Source of the DNA: Thioclava sp. SK-1
GTDB lineage: Bacteria; Pseudomonadota; Alphaproteobacteria; Rhodobacterales; Rhodobacteraceae
DNA: 64,000 nt
NCBI RefSeq assembly: GCF_001705665.1
Contig: NZ_MDHA01000044.1
Location: 1 to 64,000 of the forward strand
Reading direction: 5' to 3'
The translations under genes and the position numbers were made by a program. Within the stretch, counting starts at the first letter, position 1; every line of letters starts with the position of its first letter. The notes under the pieces are model-generated. The model ran no database searches. It saw nothing but the letters and a program-made list of their open reading frames with translations, and was not told the origin of the DNA. Positions 26,406 to 34,984 of the stretch are shown here, piece after piece.

Positions 26406-26885
26406 ATGCAAGAAAACGCCGTCCCCAATACGACCCAGGCCGATGAACAAAGCCTGCGCCGCAGCGCGTTGGATCGCTCTTTGGGGTATAGGTTGCGGCT
26501 GGCGCAAATTTTGGCCTATCGACAATTCGAGGAGAAACTGACCGATCACGGTGCCGCGCCACGCTATCTTGGGTTGCTCAGCCTTGTGTTGGCCAATCCC
26601 GGCCAGCCGCAAAACAAATTGGCCGAGGCCGTCGGCTTGCAAAAATCCAGCCTTGTGACGATCTTGGATCGGTTGGAAAAGGACGGGATCTTACGGCGCG
26701 GCGCCATCCCCGAGGATCGCCGCGCCAAAGGCGTCTGGCTGACCGATAAAGGTGAAACGGCGGTGGCCACGCTTAGTCAACATGCGATGGAACATGACGA
26801 AAAGATGATGCGCACAATCGCCCCCGCCGACCGGGAGCGCCTGTTGGATATGCTGGGCGAGATGATCGACAATATTCGCGCGTAG
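26406..26885 (+). CDS. MarR-family transcriptional regulator
   Basis: 159 residues. The winged-helix core is LGLLSLVLANPGQPQNKLAEAVGLQKSSLVTILDRLEKDGILRRG, followed by the wing EDRRAKGVWLTDKG and a C-terminal dimerisation helix. The ATG at 26406 is chosen because the AGGA at 26393-26396 is 9 nt away. An ATG at 26397 directly abuts that AGGA and cannot use it. Divergent from the acyl-CoA synthetase operon. MarR regulators of hydroxycinnamate loci (FerR, CouR, HcaR) respond to the aryl-CoA thioester, and the same is suggested here. Confidence 0.85.
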   Translation: MQENAVPNTTQADEQSLRRSALDRSLGYRLRLAQILAYRQFEEKLTDHGAAPRYLGLLSLVLANPGQPQNKLAEAVGLQKSSLVTILDRLEKDGILRRGAIPEDRRAKGVWLTDKGETAVATLSQHAMEHDEKMMRTIAPADRERLLDMLGEMIDNIRA

Positions 26886-26890
26886 CAGCG

Positions 26891-27571
26891 TTATGCCTGC
26901 GCGTGTTTTGCGGCTATGGGATCAAACTCCCCTCTGGCCGCGGCGCGCGCCGTATCGCCTATACGCACCAATGCGGGGTCATCATGACCGGCCAATCTGT
27001 CGGCCAACACATGCCAATACCCCGGATATCCCACCGCCAATGAGGCCCGAAACGCCCCCTGCGCGGCCTCATGCTGAGCTTCAGCCAAAAACAACCGGCC
27101 AAGGTTAAAGAACCCCCAGCAATCACCGCCCTTGGCCGCCGCATCAAACAGATCACACGCCCGGTCCAGATCTTGCGACACATGCTGGCCGGTTTCGTAA
27201 AAAATCCCAAGCATATTTTGCGCCTTGGCCAGCCCGTGTTCGGCGGCGCGACGATATAGCCCCAGTGCCTTTTGCGGATTTTGCGACACGCCAAGCCCCT
27301 GAAGATGCAGGTCCGCAAGATTGAACAGCGCCCAGACATCGCCCAGCTCTGCAGCCTTGCGGAAATATTGTGCGGCGCGGACCCCATCGATAGATCCCCC
27401 CCACCCACATTGAAAATACCGCCCCAGCATGTTGTATCCGCGCGGATCGCCGGCACGGGCTGCGGCGGCAAATGCATCATAGGCACCGGCGGCGTCGCCC
27501 TGGTCCACACAGATCTGACCTAGCGCCAGCTCTGTGTCACGAACCAAGCCGGACGTCACAGCTCGGCCCAT
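26891..27571 (-). CDS. Sel1/TPR-like repeat protein
   Basis: 226-residue all-helical repeat protein with about five Sel1-like repeats, for example GVRAAQYFRKAAELGDVWALFNLADLHLQGLGVSQ and the following KALGLYRRAAEHGLAKAQNMLGIFYETG. No signal peptide is visible, so it is probably a cytoplasmic scaffold. Its start overlaps the end of the PiuC-type gene by 16 nt, so the two are co-transcribed. It may assist the hydroxylase or receptor, and such genes are often found beside piuC. Its partner is not identifiable from sequence. Confidence 0.75.
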   Translation of the reverse strand: MGRAVTSGLVRDTELALGQICVDQGDAAGAYDAFAAAARAGDPRGYNMLGRYFQCGWGGSIDGVRAAQYFRKAAELGDVWALFNLADLHLQGLGVSQNPQKALGLYRRAAEHGLAKAQNMLGIFYETGQHVSQDLDRACDLFDAAAKGGDCWGFFNLGRLFLAEAQHEAAQGAFRASLAVGYPGYWHVLADRLAGHDDPALVRIGDTARAAARGEFDPIAAKHAQA

Positions 27572-28236
27572 TCGCGCAGAAGATTATGGTAATGCCCCAC
27601 AACGCCCAAGGCGCCAGGATTGTCATCACCCAGCTGCGCGCGGATAGATTGGATAGCTTTGTCCAGCTCAAACAGGTTGCGACGCTTTTCATCCGAGCGG
27701 ATCATGGATTGTGTCCAGAAGAATGATGCCCAGCGGCTGCCACGGGTCACAGGCATCACGCGGTGCAGGCTTGACGCCGGATACAGAACTGCATCGCCAG
27801 CCGCAAATTTCACCCGCTGCGTGCCATAGGTATCTTCGATTTCCAGCTCCCCGCCCTCATAGGTATCGGGATCGGTCAGAAACAGCGTGGTTGACACATC
27901 AGCACGCATTCGCATCCCATTGGGCAAAGACCGAATTGCGTTATCGGTATGTGCGCCGAAGGTCATGCCCGGGTCGTAGCGGTTGAACATCGGCGGCAGC
28001 ACACGCAATGGCAATGCAGCAGAGTTAAACAACGCATTTCGTCCCAAGGCCCGCAAAACGATATCGCCAAGTGCACGGGCCTCTTCACTGTCGGTTGGAA
28101 TTTGCAGGTTGTTCTTGATCTTGGCGGCCTGATCCCCGGCTGTATGACGCCCATCGGCCCATTGCGATTGCTGCAACACCGCGCAGCAATGGTCGGTTTC
28201 ATCTTTGGTCAGAAGGTCGGGGATATGCAGCAGCAT
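27556..28236 (-). CDS. piuC: PKHD-type Fe(II)/2-oxoglutarate hydroxylase (PiuC/YbiX family)
   Basis: 226 residues from the ATG at 28236, which has AAGGAG 7 nt upstream. The double-stranded beta-helix metal site is complete: His96 and Asp98 in FGAHTDNAI and His158 in SSLHRVMPV, with the 2-oxoglutarate-binding Arg168 in TRGSR. The N-terminus MLLHIPDLLTKDE is typical of PiuC. The family accompanies TonB-dependent siderophore receptors of the Fiu/PiuA type, as here, where the gene lies 77 nt downstream of the receptor. It is thought to act in iron homeostasis, and the substrate is unsettled. Confidence 0.87.
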   Translation of the reverse strand: MLLHIPDLLTKDETDHCCAVLQQSQWADGRHTAGDQAAKIKNNLQIPTDSEEARALGDIVLRALGRNALFNSAALPLRVLPPMFNRYDPGMTFGAHTDNAIRSLPNGMRMRADVSTTLFLTDPDTYEGGELEIEDTYGTQRVKFAAGDAVLYPASSLHRVMPVTRGSRWASFFWTQSMIRSDEKRRNLFELDKAIQSIRAQLGDDNPGALGVVGHYHNLLREWAEL

Positions 28237-28313
28237 CGAACAGCTCCTTAAAATCATAGACGGGCGAGGCCAATACACGGCCCCGCCCATTTTTTGCCAA
28301 ACGATTTAGCGGA

Positions 28314-30551
28314 TCAGAATTTAACCGCGAATGTCGCAGCAACCGTGCGCCCCGCCAATGGCGTTGCACGCGTCGCGTTGAACGATGCGCCGTAATTCTG
28401 GTGGTCGGTCAGATTATACAGGTTGACCGCTGCACGCCATGTATCGGTTTCATAGGCCACAACCGCATCCACCGAGAAGCTTTCGGGAATGATCGCGGTG
28501 TTTTGGTCATTGGCGTAATATTCCGAAGCATAACGCAGACCGCCACCAACGCTTAGCTGACCTGGCAGTTTTGCCATTGTATAGGGCAGCGCGTAATTCG
28601 CCCAAAGCGACAGATTGTGCTGTGGCACGCCAGACACTTCGTTTCCGGCATTGTCATAGCTTGTCTCATTTTTCGGCGTCCGCAGCTCGCTATCAAGATA
28701 GGAATACGCGGCGGTGATGCTTAGATCTTTGGTCACCTGACCCGACGCGCCCAATTCGATCCCGCGAATACGGACATTGCGGCCACCGTCTTGGAACCCG
28801 GTCGTGCCATCTTCATTCGCATTATAGGAATTGCGCTTGTCGATCTGGAACATTGCCGCTGTCAGGCCCAGACGCCCATCCAGCATGTTGACCTTCGCAC
28901 CCAATTCCAACGCATCCGAACGTTCTGGCTCAAAATACGCGCCGTCGGTGACAACCTGCGACCCGATCGAGGTCGTGGTGATTGTCGCCACATCCGTGCC
29001 CTGCGGACGGTAGCTGCGCGCTGCCGAGAAATAGGTCGTGACATTGGCATTAGGTTCGTAGAAAATCGCAAAGCTTGGGTTGATTTCGGTCGTTTCAGCC
29101 GAATTTTCATCCTCATCAGCCGCTTGCAATGTGGTTTTGAAGTAATCCACACGCGCCGCACCCAGGATTGACCATTGTTCGGTCAGCCATGCGCGGTCGG
29201 ACACGAACACACCGACATTGGTGGTGGTCGCATTCCACGCCAGATCATCATAGCTGGCGGAATATCCCGGCCAGCTGTATTGCGGGTTCAAGATCGAAGT
29301 TGCGGTATCGCGGCTTTGGTTCCATGCGGCACCATAGCGATCCAGATATTGATAGCTGACATCAACGCCAATCTGCGCCTTGTTGCGGATCTTCCCCAGC
29401 GTGAATTCCGCATTCGCCGTGGTGACGTTTTGGATCGCCCAGCCATCCAAACGATATCCTACACCACCGCCTGCAGACAGGTTGGTGGTATAGTCGCTGC
29501 CCGACTGCAATGCCGCCAGACAATCTTCCGAACATGACGGCGTCGCGCTGACCGCATATTCACGCGCGTAATGGGTCAGACGCGTTTCATTGGTCACTGT
29601 GACGTTGTTGTTCATCTGATGCGTCAAAGTTGACGTGATCGTGGTATGATCGCTGTCGTCTTTGTCATAGCTGCGCGCATAAGACACATCACGGTCATAC
29701 CCGGCGATCCCGTATTCCAACAGCGGGCGTGCGATACCATTCGCATCTGTGGCCATCGGCTGACCGTAATCCGGCGTGCCGCGATTTTCCAGATGCTCCA
29801 TGCCGATATGCCATTCAGTGCTGGTGCCGATTCCGGTGCCGTAATCGAATGCAAACCCACGGGCGTCTTTACTGATATTGTCACGGTCGGCCACATCGCC
29901 ACCCTGCGCCATCAGATTGAACCGCAATGCCGAAGTCTCATCCAGCTGCTTATTCATATCCAGTGTGGCACGGCCCAGATTGCCAGAGCCGTAGCTGATG
30001 CTGGCTTCATTGGCGTCGCCCAAATGCGCTTTTTTGGTGGATTGGTTGATCACACCACCTGTGTTTCCCACCCCAAACGCATCGCCTGCCGGGCCTTTGA
30101 TCACCTGTACTGCTTCGGTGTTGAACGTATCGCGCGTGTATACGCCGAAATCGCGCAGACCGTCTTGATACAGATCGCCACCCGATTGCAGACCACGGAT
30201 GCGGAACTGGTCGCCGCCCACACCACCACGGCCCTCGCCGGTGGAAATCGTGATACCAGGCACGTTTTGCAGCGCCTGCTCCAGCGTCGTTACGTTCTGC
30301 TCTGTGAGAACCTCTTCGCTTACAACATTGACGATCTTAGGTGTTTCTTTGACCGAGGCCGGAAGGCGGCTTACCCCGGTGCCTTCTTCATTAGTGTTCA
30401 CAACACCTTCACCCTCATTCTCGACAAGGATGGTATCAAGTTCGATGACAGATGCGTTATCTGTGTCTTGGGCGGCCGCACCATTGGGCAATGTCGCCCC
30501 AAAAGATGCAGCAATTGCAGTGGCTGTGCCAGCGGAACGTCGTAGATCCAT
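28314..30551 (-). CDS. TonB-dependent siderophore receptor (Fiu/PiuA-like)
   Basis: 745-residue outer-membrane receptor. A signal peptide ends PNGAAAQD. An N-terminal TonB-box-like segment near residues 40-45 is followed by the plug domain (VVSEEVLTEQNVTTLEQALQNVPGI, RGLQSGGDLYQDGLRDFGVY, VIKGPAGDAFGVGNTGGVIN). A 22-stranded barrel closes with ATFAVKF and its terminal Phe. Two Cys in the middle (SATPSCSEDCLAALQ) could form an extracellular disulfide. It is linked to piuC and the Sel1 gene, and catecholate-type iron complexes are the likely ligands. No clear Irr, RirA or Fur box was found in the upstream spacer. Confidence 0.88.
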   Translation of the reverse strand: MDLRRSAGTATAIAASFGATLPNGAAAQDTDNASVIELDTILVENEGEGVVNTNEEGTGVSRLPASVKETPKIVNVVSEEVLTEQNVTTLEQALQNVPGITISTGEGRGGVGGDQFRIRGLQSGGDLYQDGLRDFGVYTRDTFNTEAVQVIKGPAGDAFGVGNTGGVINQSTKKAHLGDANEASISYGSGNLGRATLDMNKQLDETSALRFNLMAQGGDVADRDNISKDARGFAFDYGTGIGTSTEWHIGMEHLENRGTPDYGQPMATDANGIARPLLEYGIAGYDRDVSYARSYDKDDSDHTTITSTLTHQMNNNVTVTNETRLTHYAREYAVSATPSCSEDCLAALQSGSDYTTNLSAGGGVGYRLDGWAIQNVTTANAEFTLGKIRNKAQIGVDVSYQYLDRYGAAWNQSRDTATSILNPQYSWPGYSASYDDLAWNATTTNVGVFVSDRAWLTEQWSILGAARVDYFKTTLQAADEDENSAETTEINPSFAIFYEPNANVTTYFSAARSYRPQGTDVATITTTSIGSQVVTDGAYFEPERSDALELGAKVNMLDGRLGLTAAMFQIDKRNSYNANEDGTTGFQDGGRNVRIRGIELGASGQVTKDLSITAAYSYLDSELRTPKNETSYDNAGNEVSGVPQHNLSLWANYALPYTMAKLPGQLSVGGGLRYASEYYANDQNTAIIPESFSVDAVVAYETDTWRAAVNLYNLTDHQNYGASFNATRATPLAGRTVAATFAVKF

Positions 30552-30778
30552 TATGTGTCTCCAGAAGGGAAGGAAAGCACTGGCTTGCCCAATCGTGTTA
30601 CGATCATAAGGATGGGCTGGCTGACTTGAATTCTTCGTGATCCTTAATTCCGATAAAATAAGTCAGCAATAGGAAAGGCTGATTTTCTTTCGCAAATCTG
30701 GAAAAGAGTCACAATCGGGCAACCATAACGCAAGATGATGCGTCACATGCGGTCGTTTCGGGCCGCTGCACAAAGACA
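30552..30778 (-). promoter_or_regulatory. Upstream region of the siderophore receptor operon
   Basis: 227-nt spacer between the alpha-hydroxy-acid oxidase stop and the receptor start, AT-rich at 30610-30700. It should hold the receptor promoter and the 3' end of the preceding operon. I could not identify a convincing Fur, Irr or RirA operator by eye, and no gene is seen. Confidence 0.35.
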
Positions 30779-31816
30779 TCAGATCCGCGACGGCTGTAAA
30801 ACAAAGTCTGATGTGATTTCGGCCAATGCGGTCGTTCCCATCAATCCCATTGTCACACACAGTTCATCGTGAAGGCGGCGCAAACAGCTGGCCACCCCCA
30901 CCGCACCGTGCGCCGCGAGCGCGAAAAACGCGGGCCGACCGATACAGGCCGCATCCGCACCCAGCGCCATGGCGCGAAACAGATCTTCGCCCGACCGCAG
31001 ACCACCATCGACCAATAGTACGGTGTCGGGCAATGCGGCGCGGATTGCGGGCAATATATCTGCGGTGGCGGGCAGACCCTCCAGCACGCGCCCGCCGTGG
31101 TTGGACACGATCACACCCGCGCATCCGCAGTCTACCGCATGCGTTGCGTCAGCCGTGTTCAAGATGCCTTTGGCTAGCACCGGCAATGCGCTGTTTGCAC
31201 ATAGCGCGGCAAGATCTTCCCAGCTAGGCGCCTGTGCCAACGCCTGCGCAAGCGACATCGGTTCGGACAGCGCGGGCAGCATCACCGGTGCAACATCCTT
31301 GGGTAGGGTGAAATGTGCCGCGCGCTCTTGGTTGCGCACCCCGTTTAACGGCGCGTCCAGCGTGACCACGACTGCGGTTGCCCCTGCTGCTGCCGCACGA
31401 TCAATCAACGCCCGGGTTTGTCCCATATCGCGTTGAAAATATACCTGAAACCAAAAGGGCTGCGCCATTGCCTGTTCCGGTTCAACAGAGGTTTGACACG
31501 ATAAAATCATCCCGGCGCCTTGCGCCTTGGCGGCCATTGCCATCGCCTGTTCGCCCAGCGGATCGGCAAGGCGTTGAAAAGCCATCGGCGCAATCAAGCA
31601 GGGAAAGGCCAGATCCAGACCGAAAACATGCCGCGCAGTCGACATATCGGCCATCGGTCGCATCAGCTTTGGGCATAACATCAGATCACGCCAGGCGGCA
31701 AGATTGCGTGCCACGCAGGCCCCGTCCCCAGCCCCGCCTGCGACATAGGCATAGGCGCCCTGCTCCATCCGGGCTTGGGCAAGCGCGTCATAGGCATTCA
31801 CTGGCAAAGAGGTCAT
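30779..31816 (-). CDS. FMN-dependent alpha-hydroxy acid dehydrogenase/oxidase (LldD/glycolate-oxidase family)
   Basis: 345-residue TIM barrel, slightly shorter than LldD. FMN and active-site features are present: Tyr in AYAYVAGGAGDG (22/24), Tyr126 in FQVYFQRD, Lys216 in LAKGI, catalytic His240 and Arg243 in VIVSNHGGR, and the phosphate-binding DGGLRSGEDLFRAMALGADAACIGRP. Oxidises a 2-hydroxy acid to the 2-oxo acid. It is the last gene of the LysR-FMO-TctCBA operon, 96 nt after tctA, so its substrate may be what the Tct system imports or what the monooxygenase produces. The short length suggests lack of a membrane-anchoring loop. Confidence 0.85.
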   Translation of the reverse strand: MTSLPVNAYDALAQARMEQGAYAYVAGGAGDGACVARNLAAWRDLMLCPKLMRPMADMSTARHVFGLDLAFPCLIAPMAFQRLADPLGEQAMAMAAKAQGAGMILSCQTSVEPEQAMAQPFWFQVYFQRDMGQTRALIDRAAAAGATAVVVTLDAPLNGVRNQERAAHFTLPKDVAPVMLPALSEPMSLAQALAQAPSWEDLAALCANSALPVLAKGILNTADATHAVDCGCAGVIVSNHGGRVLEGLPATADILPAIRAALPDTVLLVDGGLRSGEDLFRAMALGADAACIGRPAFFALAAHGAVGVASCLRRLHDELCVTMGLMGTTALAEITSDFVLQPSRI

Positions 31817-31912
31817 CTGTATATCGTCCTGCGCGGCAATATCTTGAGTGTTTTTATCAAATTACTGATGCAGATGCCAGCCAGGTTCATTGGGCGCAGG
31901 CGCGCGCGTGGA

Positions 31913-33412
31913 TCAGGCCGGTTTCAACCGTGTTTTCACCCGGCGATACAGTGGCACACAGCACAGCACCAGACACAGGCCAAACAGCAGCTTCGACAAG
32001 GGCGAGGCGATCAGCGCCGTGACATCGCCTTGATGGATCAATAAGGTCAGCCGCAGGTTTTGTTCAATCATATTGCCCAGAACCAAGCCCAGAACGATCG
32101 GGGCTAACGGAAAATCCATCCGGTTCAACCCATAGCCCACAATCCCCATCGCAAACATGATCCACACATTGAACATGTCATTGGACAGCGCATAAATCCC
32201 CACCAGCGTCAGGCACATAATCATCGGCGCCAAAATTACCTGTGGCAGGCGCATGACCTGCGCAAACAACCGCGAGGCAATATTGCCCCCCAATGCGAAC
32301 AGCATGAATGAGGTAAACAACATCTGCCACATAAATCCGTAAACAATATCGGGCGTGTCGCGGAACAACTGCGGGCCGGGTTGCAACCCATGTACCAACA
32401 GCCCCGCCAAGATCACCGCTGACACCCCGCTGCCCGGGACCCCCAACACCAAGGCAGGGATCATCGCGGCTGAATTATCGGCGTTATTCCCCGTCTCCGC
32501 CGCTGCCACACCGCGAATATCGCCTTTGCCAAACCCATCGGGATCCTTGGCGCTGCGGCGCACCTCATTATAGGCCAAAAACGCGGCCATCGACCCGCCA
32601 GTTGCAGGCAAAATCCCCACACCAATCCCGATCACCGACGAACGCAACCATGTCGGCAATAGGTAGCGGAAGTTTTTCGCAAAGCTGTCATCGGGATGGC
32701 CCTTGATTTCAATCTTTGCGGCATCGGGGCGAAACACCTGTTCCAGCATGCGGATTGCTGGTGGAATGGCATAAAGCCCGGTCAAGATCACCAACAGATT
32801 GATCCCGTCAATCAACTCTAACCGGCCAAAGGTAAAGCGTTGCTCGCCGGTGACGACGTCAGATCCAACGGTGCCCAGCAACAACCCCAGTGCCGCAGCG
32901 ATCAGCCCTTTGATTGGATCCGCCCCTAACAAAATCGCAATAGAGGACATGCCCAAAATACCCAGCCAGAAATATTCCGCCGGACCAAACAGCAGCGTGA
33001 CCTTCACCAATGGCGGCGCAAGCGCCATCAACGACAACGCACTGAATGCCCCCCCGATGGCCGAAGACCAGCACGCCACTTTCAACGCCAGTGCTGCACG
33101 GCCCTGTTTCGCCAAAGGATGGCCATCAAACGTGGTTACGATTGACGGCGGCGTTCCGGGCACATTCAGCAAAATCGCCGGCACCGCCCCGCCATACATC
33201 GCCCCATTGTAAATCCCTGCCATGATCCCCAACGCCACCAAAGGCGACATGGAAAATGTCAATGGGATCAACACCGCAATCGCCATTGTCGCTGTCAGAC
33301 CGGGCAACGAGCCAACGGTCATCCCTGCCAGCGTGCCAATGACCATCGCAAGGAAATTTTGCCACGCCAGAACCTCGGGTAAGGCATGCATGATGGCTTG
33401 AAGCGTCTCCAT
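31913..33412 (-). CDS. tctA: Tripartite tricarboxylate transporter large permease TctA
   Basis: 499-residue polytopic membrane protein with about 12 helices. The TctA motifs are VGSLPGLTATMAIAVLIPLTF near the N-terminus, GAMYGGAVPAILLNVPGTP, and the later IGVGILPATGGSMAAFLAYNE and AAETGNNADNSAAMIPALVLGVPGSG. Secondary transporter component that works with TctB and the periplasmic TctC. Carboxylate uptake is the family role. It begins 11 nt after the tctB stop. Confidence 0.9.
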   Translation of the reverse strand: METLQAIMHALPEVLAWQNFLAMVIGTLAGMTVGSLPGLTATMAIAVLIPLTFSMSPLVALGIMAGIYNGAMYGGAVPAILLNVPGTPPSIVTTFDGHPLAKQGRAALALKVACWSSAIGGAFSALSLMALAPPLVKVTLLFGPAEYFWLGILGMSSIAILLGADPIKGLIAAALGLLLGTVGSDVVTGEQRFTFGRLELIDGINLLVILTGLYAIPPAIRMLEQVFRPDAAKIEIKGHPDDSFAKNFRYLLPTWLRSSVIGIGVGILPATGGSMAAFLAYNEVRRSAKDPDGFGKGDIRGVAAAETGNNADNSAAMIPALVLGVPGSGVSAVILAGLLVHGLQPGPQLFRDTPDIVYGFMWQMLFTSFMLFALGGNIASRLFAQVMRLPQVILAPMIMCLTLVGIYALSNDMFNVWIMFAMGIVGYGLNRMDFPLAPIVLGLVLGNMIEQNLRLTLLIHQGDVTALIASPLSKLLFGLCLVLCCVPLYRRVKTRLKPA

Positions 33413-33423
33413 GAGCGGGATCC

Positions 33424-33897
33424 TTACAGGTTGGTCGCAAACAGCGTGAGGAAGAATTCTGGCGGCAAGGGGCGATCAAACAACGCCACAAAGACCATAT
33501 AAACAAAGGCGCAAAACCCAGCCGCCGCCAGCGCCAGAGGCACAGGTTTTCGGTAACCTGCGATCCACCCAACCAACATGATGAACACGAAAGAGCTGGT
33601 GAAAAAACCAACAAATGGCAGGACGACGAAATATGCCCCCAGCAGAGCAAAGGCCAAAACCATCCGCGGCGCGCTGATTGCAAAGGACCACTGTTGCGCC
33701 GATTGGGCGCGCAGATGGGCTGCGCGACCAATCACGCCACGGATCACCATGCAACAAGACAGCACCCCGATCACCCCCAGCAGCACCGCCGGAAACATGC
33801 GTGCATCCACCGGCAGGTCACGGATCTGAAACCAGCCCAACACCGTCAGCACGACCAGGCCGGCCGCCATCGCTATTTCTGTCGTCCGGTAGCTCAT
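33424..33897 (-). CDS. tctB: Tripartite tricarboxylate transporter small permease TctB
   Basis: 157 residues from the ATG at 33897, preceded by AGGAGA. Four membrane segments; low sequence conservation is normal for TctB. It includes GWFQIRDLPVDARMFPAVLLGVIGVLSC, the recognisable TctB first loop. It lies between tctC and tctA in the canonical C-B-A order and is essential with TctA for transport. Confidence 0.85.
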   Translation of the reverse strand: MSYRTTEIAMAAGLVVLTVLGWFQIRDLPVDARMFPAVLLGVIGVLSCCMVIRGVIGRAAHLRAQSAQQWSFAISAPRMVLAFALLGAYFVVLPFVGFFTSSFVFIMLVGWIAGYRKPVPLALAAAGFCAFVYMVFVALFDRPLPPEFFLTLFATNL

Positions 33898-33930
33898 GCG
33901 ATCTCTCCTGCCGGGGTCATCCAATGTTCA

Positions 33931-33956
33931 GGACCACGGCACGACCGCCGTGATCC
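33931..33956 (-). terminator. Hairpin downstream of tctC
   Basis: Arms 33931-33940 (GGACCACGGC) and 33947-33956 (GCCGTGATCC) pair over 10 positions. The plus-strand C-A mismatch is a G-U pair in the RNA, and the loop is 6 nt. It lies 18 nt after the tctC stop and before tctB. There is no U-run. Confidence 0.55.
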
Positions 33957-33974
33957 ACAGGCCAGAATTGGGCC

Positions 33975-34940
33975 TTATTTGCTCCAGGGTGTGGCAGCCC
34001 ATGCTGCATCAAGCGATGTGCTGACATTGCTAAGGAACGTGTCGTAATCGGCACCGCCGATATAATGCACTGGAACGCCTGCGGCCTCGGCTTTGGCGAT
34101 ATATTCTGGATCGTTGATCGCCTTTTCAACCGCTTCCGACAGTTTGGCCACGATCGCAGGATCCGTACCTTTTGGAACGGCCAGCCCGCGCGACGTGCCC
34201 GAAATCACATCCACACCCTGTTCACGGAATGTGGGTGTTTCGGGTGCCATGTCAGAGCGCTCCTCGCTCATGACGCCCAGCAAGCGCATCGAACCGTCTT
34301 CGACATATTCATCCGCCTCTGACAGGTTGAAGGCCGCAACCTGCACATGGCCACCCAACAAGGCTGTGCGCAGCGGCGCCGTGGCCCCGAAAGGCACATG
34401 ATTATATTTCGCACCCGTCGCCGCTTCGACACCTAAAATGGCGATATGTTCAGACGATCCGACCGAACCCGATGTGCCGATGGGCAAGGCGCCGGGGTTT
34501 TCTAAGCCGTAGTCCACCAAATCTTGCAGCGTCTGAAATTCACTATCCGCGCGCACAACGATTACGCCGGGATCATATACCAGATTGGCAACCCCGGTGA
34601 AGCTGTCGGGGGAATAGGCCGTCTCACGCTCGTAAGAATAGCTATACATCGCAGGCAAGTTGATGAACCCCATGGTATAGCCATCCGGATCGCTGGCCGC
34701 CAAAAGCGAAAAGCCCACTTCGCCGCCCGCCCCGGGTTTGTTCAAGATCACCAGATCTTCGCCCAGATATTTCTCAATATAAGGTTCAATGGTGCGGGCG
34801 GCGACATCCGTGCCGCCGCCGGGATTAAAGGCAACGATCACGTCAACCGAATGCTCTGGATAGTTTTGCGCCGCAGCCGTGGTCGCCCCAAACGCCGCCA
34901 GGCCCAGGGCCGTCAGATACGAAATTGCATGGTGTTTCAT
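33975..34940 (-). CDS. tctC: Tripartite tricarboxylate transporter substrate-binding protein TctC (Bug family)
   Basis: 321 residues from the ATG at 34940. The signal peptide ends GATTAAAQN. Bug-family signatures are VDVIVAFNPGGGTDVAARTIEPYI, VILNKPGAGGEVGFSLLAASDPDGYT and PIGTSGSVGSSEHIAI, with the Asp-containing loop that holds the carboxylate of the ligand. Periplasmic receptor that selects a carboxylate for TctAB. It follows the flavin monooxygenase gene by 44 nt. Confidence 0.9.
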   Translation of the reverse strand: MKHHAISYLTALGLAAFGATTAAAQNYPEHSVDVIVAFNPGGGTDVAARTIEPYIEKYLGEDLVILNKPGAGGEVGFSLLAASDPDGYTMGFINLPAMYSYSYERETAYSPDSFTGVANLVYDPGVIVVRADSEFQTLQDLVDYGLENPGALPIGTSGSVGSSEHIAILGVEAATGAKYNHVPFGATAPLRTALLGGHVQVAAFNLSEADEYVEDGSMRLLGVMSEERSDMAPETPTFREQGVDVISGTSRGLAVPKGTDPAIVAKLSEAVEKAINDPEYIAKAEAAGVPVHYIGGADYDTFLSNVSTSLDAAWAATPWSK

Positions 34941-34984
34941 TGGATCATATCCCTGTTTTGGAAAAATGGAGATCTGGATGCCGC

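Noticed and set aside
29646-30545. Plus-strand open frame of 299 codons opposite the TonB-dependent receptor
   Set aside because: Antisense to a receptor with complete plug and barrel signatures.
30552-30778. Search for Fur, Irr (ICE) or RirA (iron-rhodo) box upstream of the siderophore receptor
   Set aside because: No element matching these consensus sequences closely could be identified by eye.
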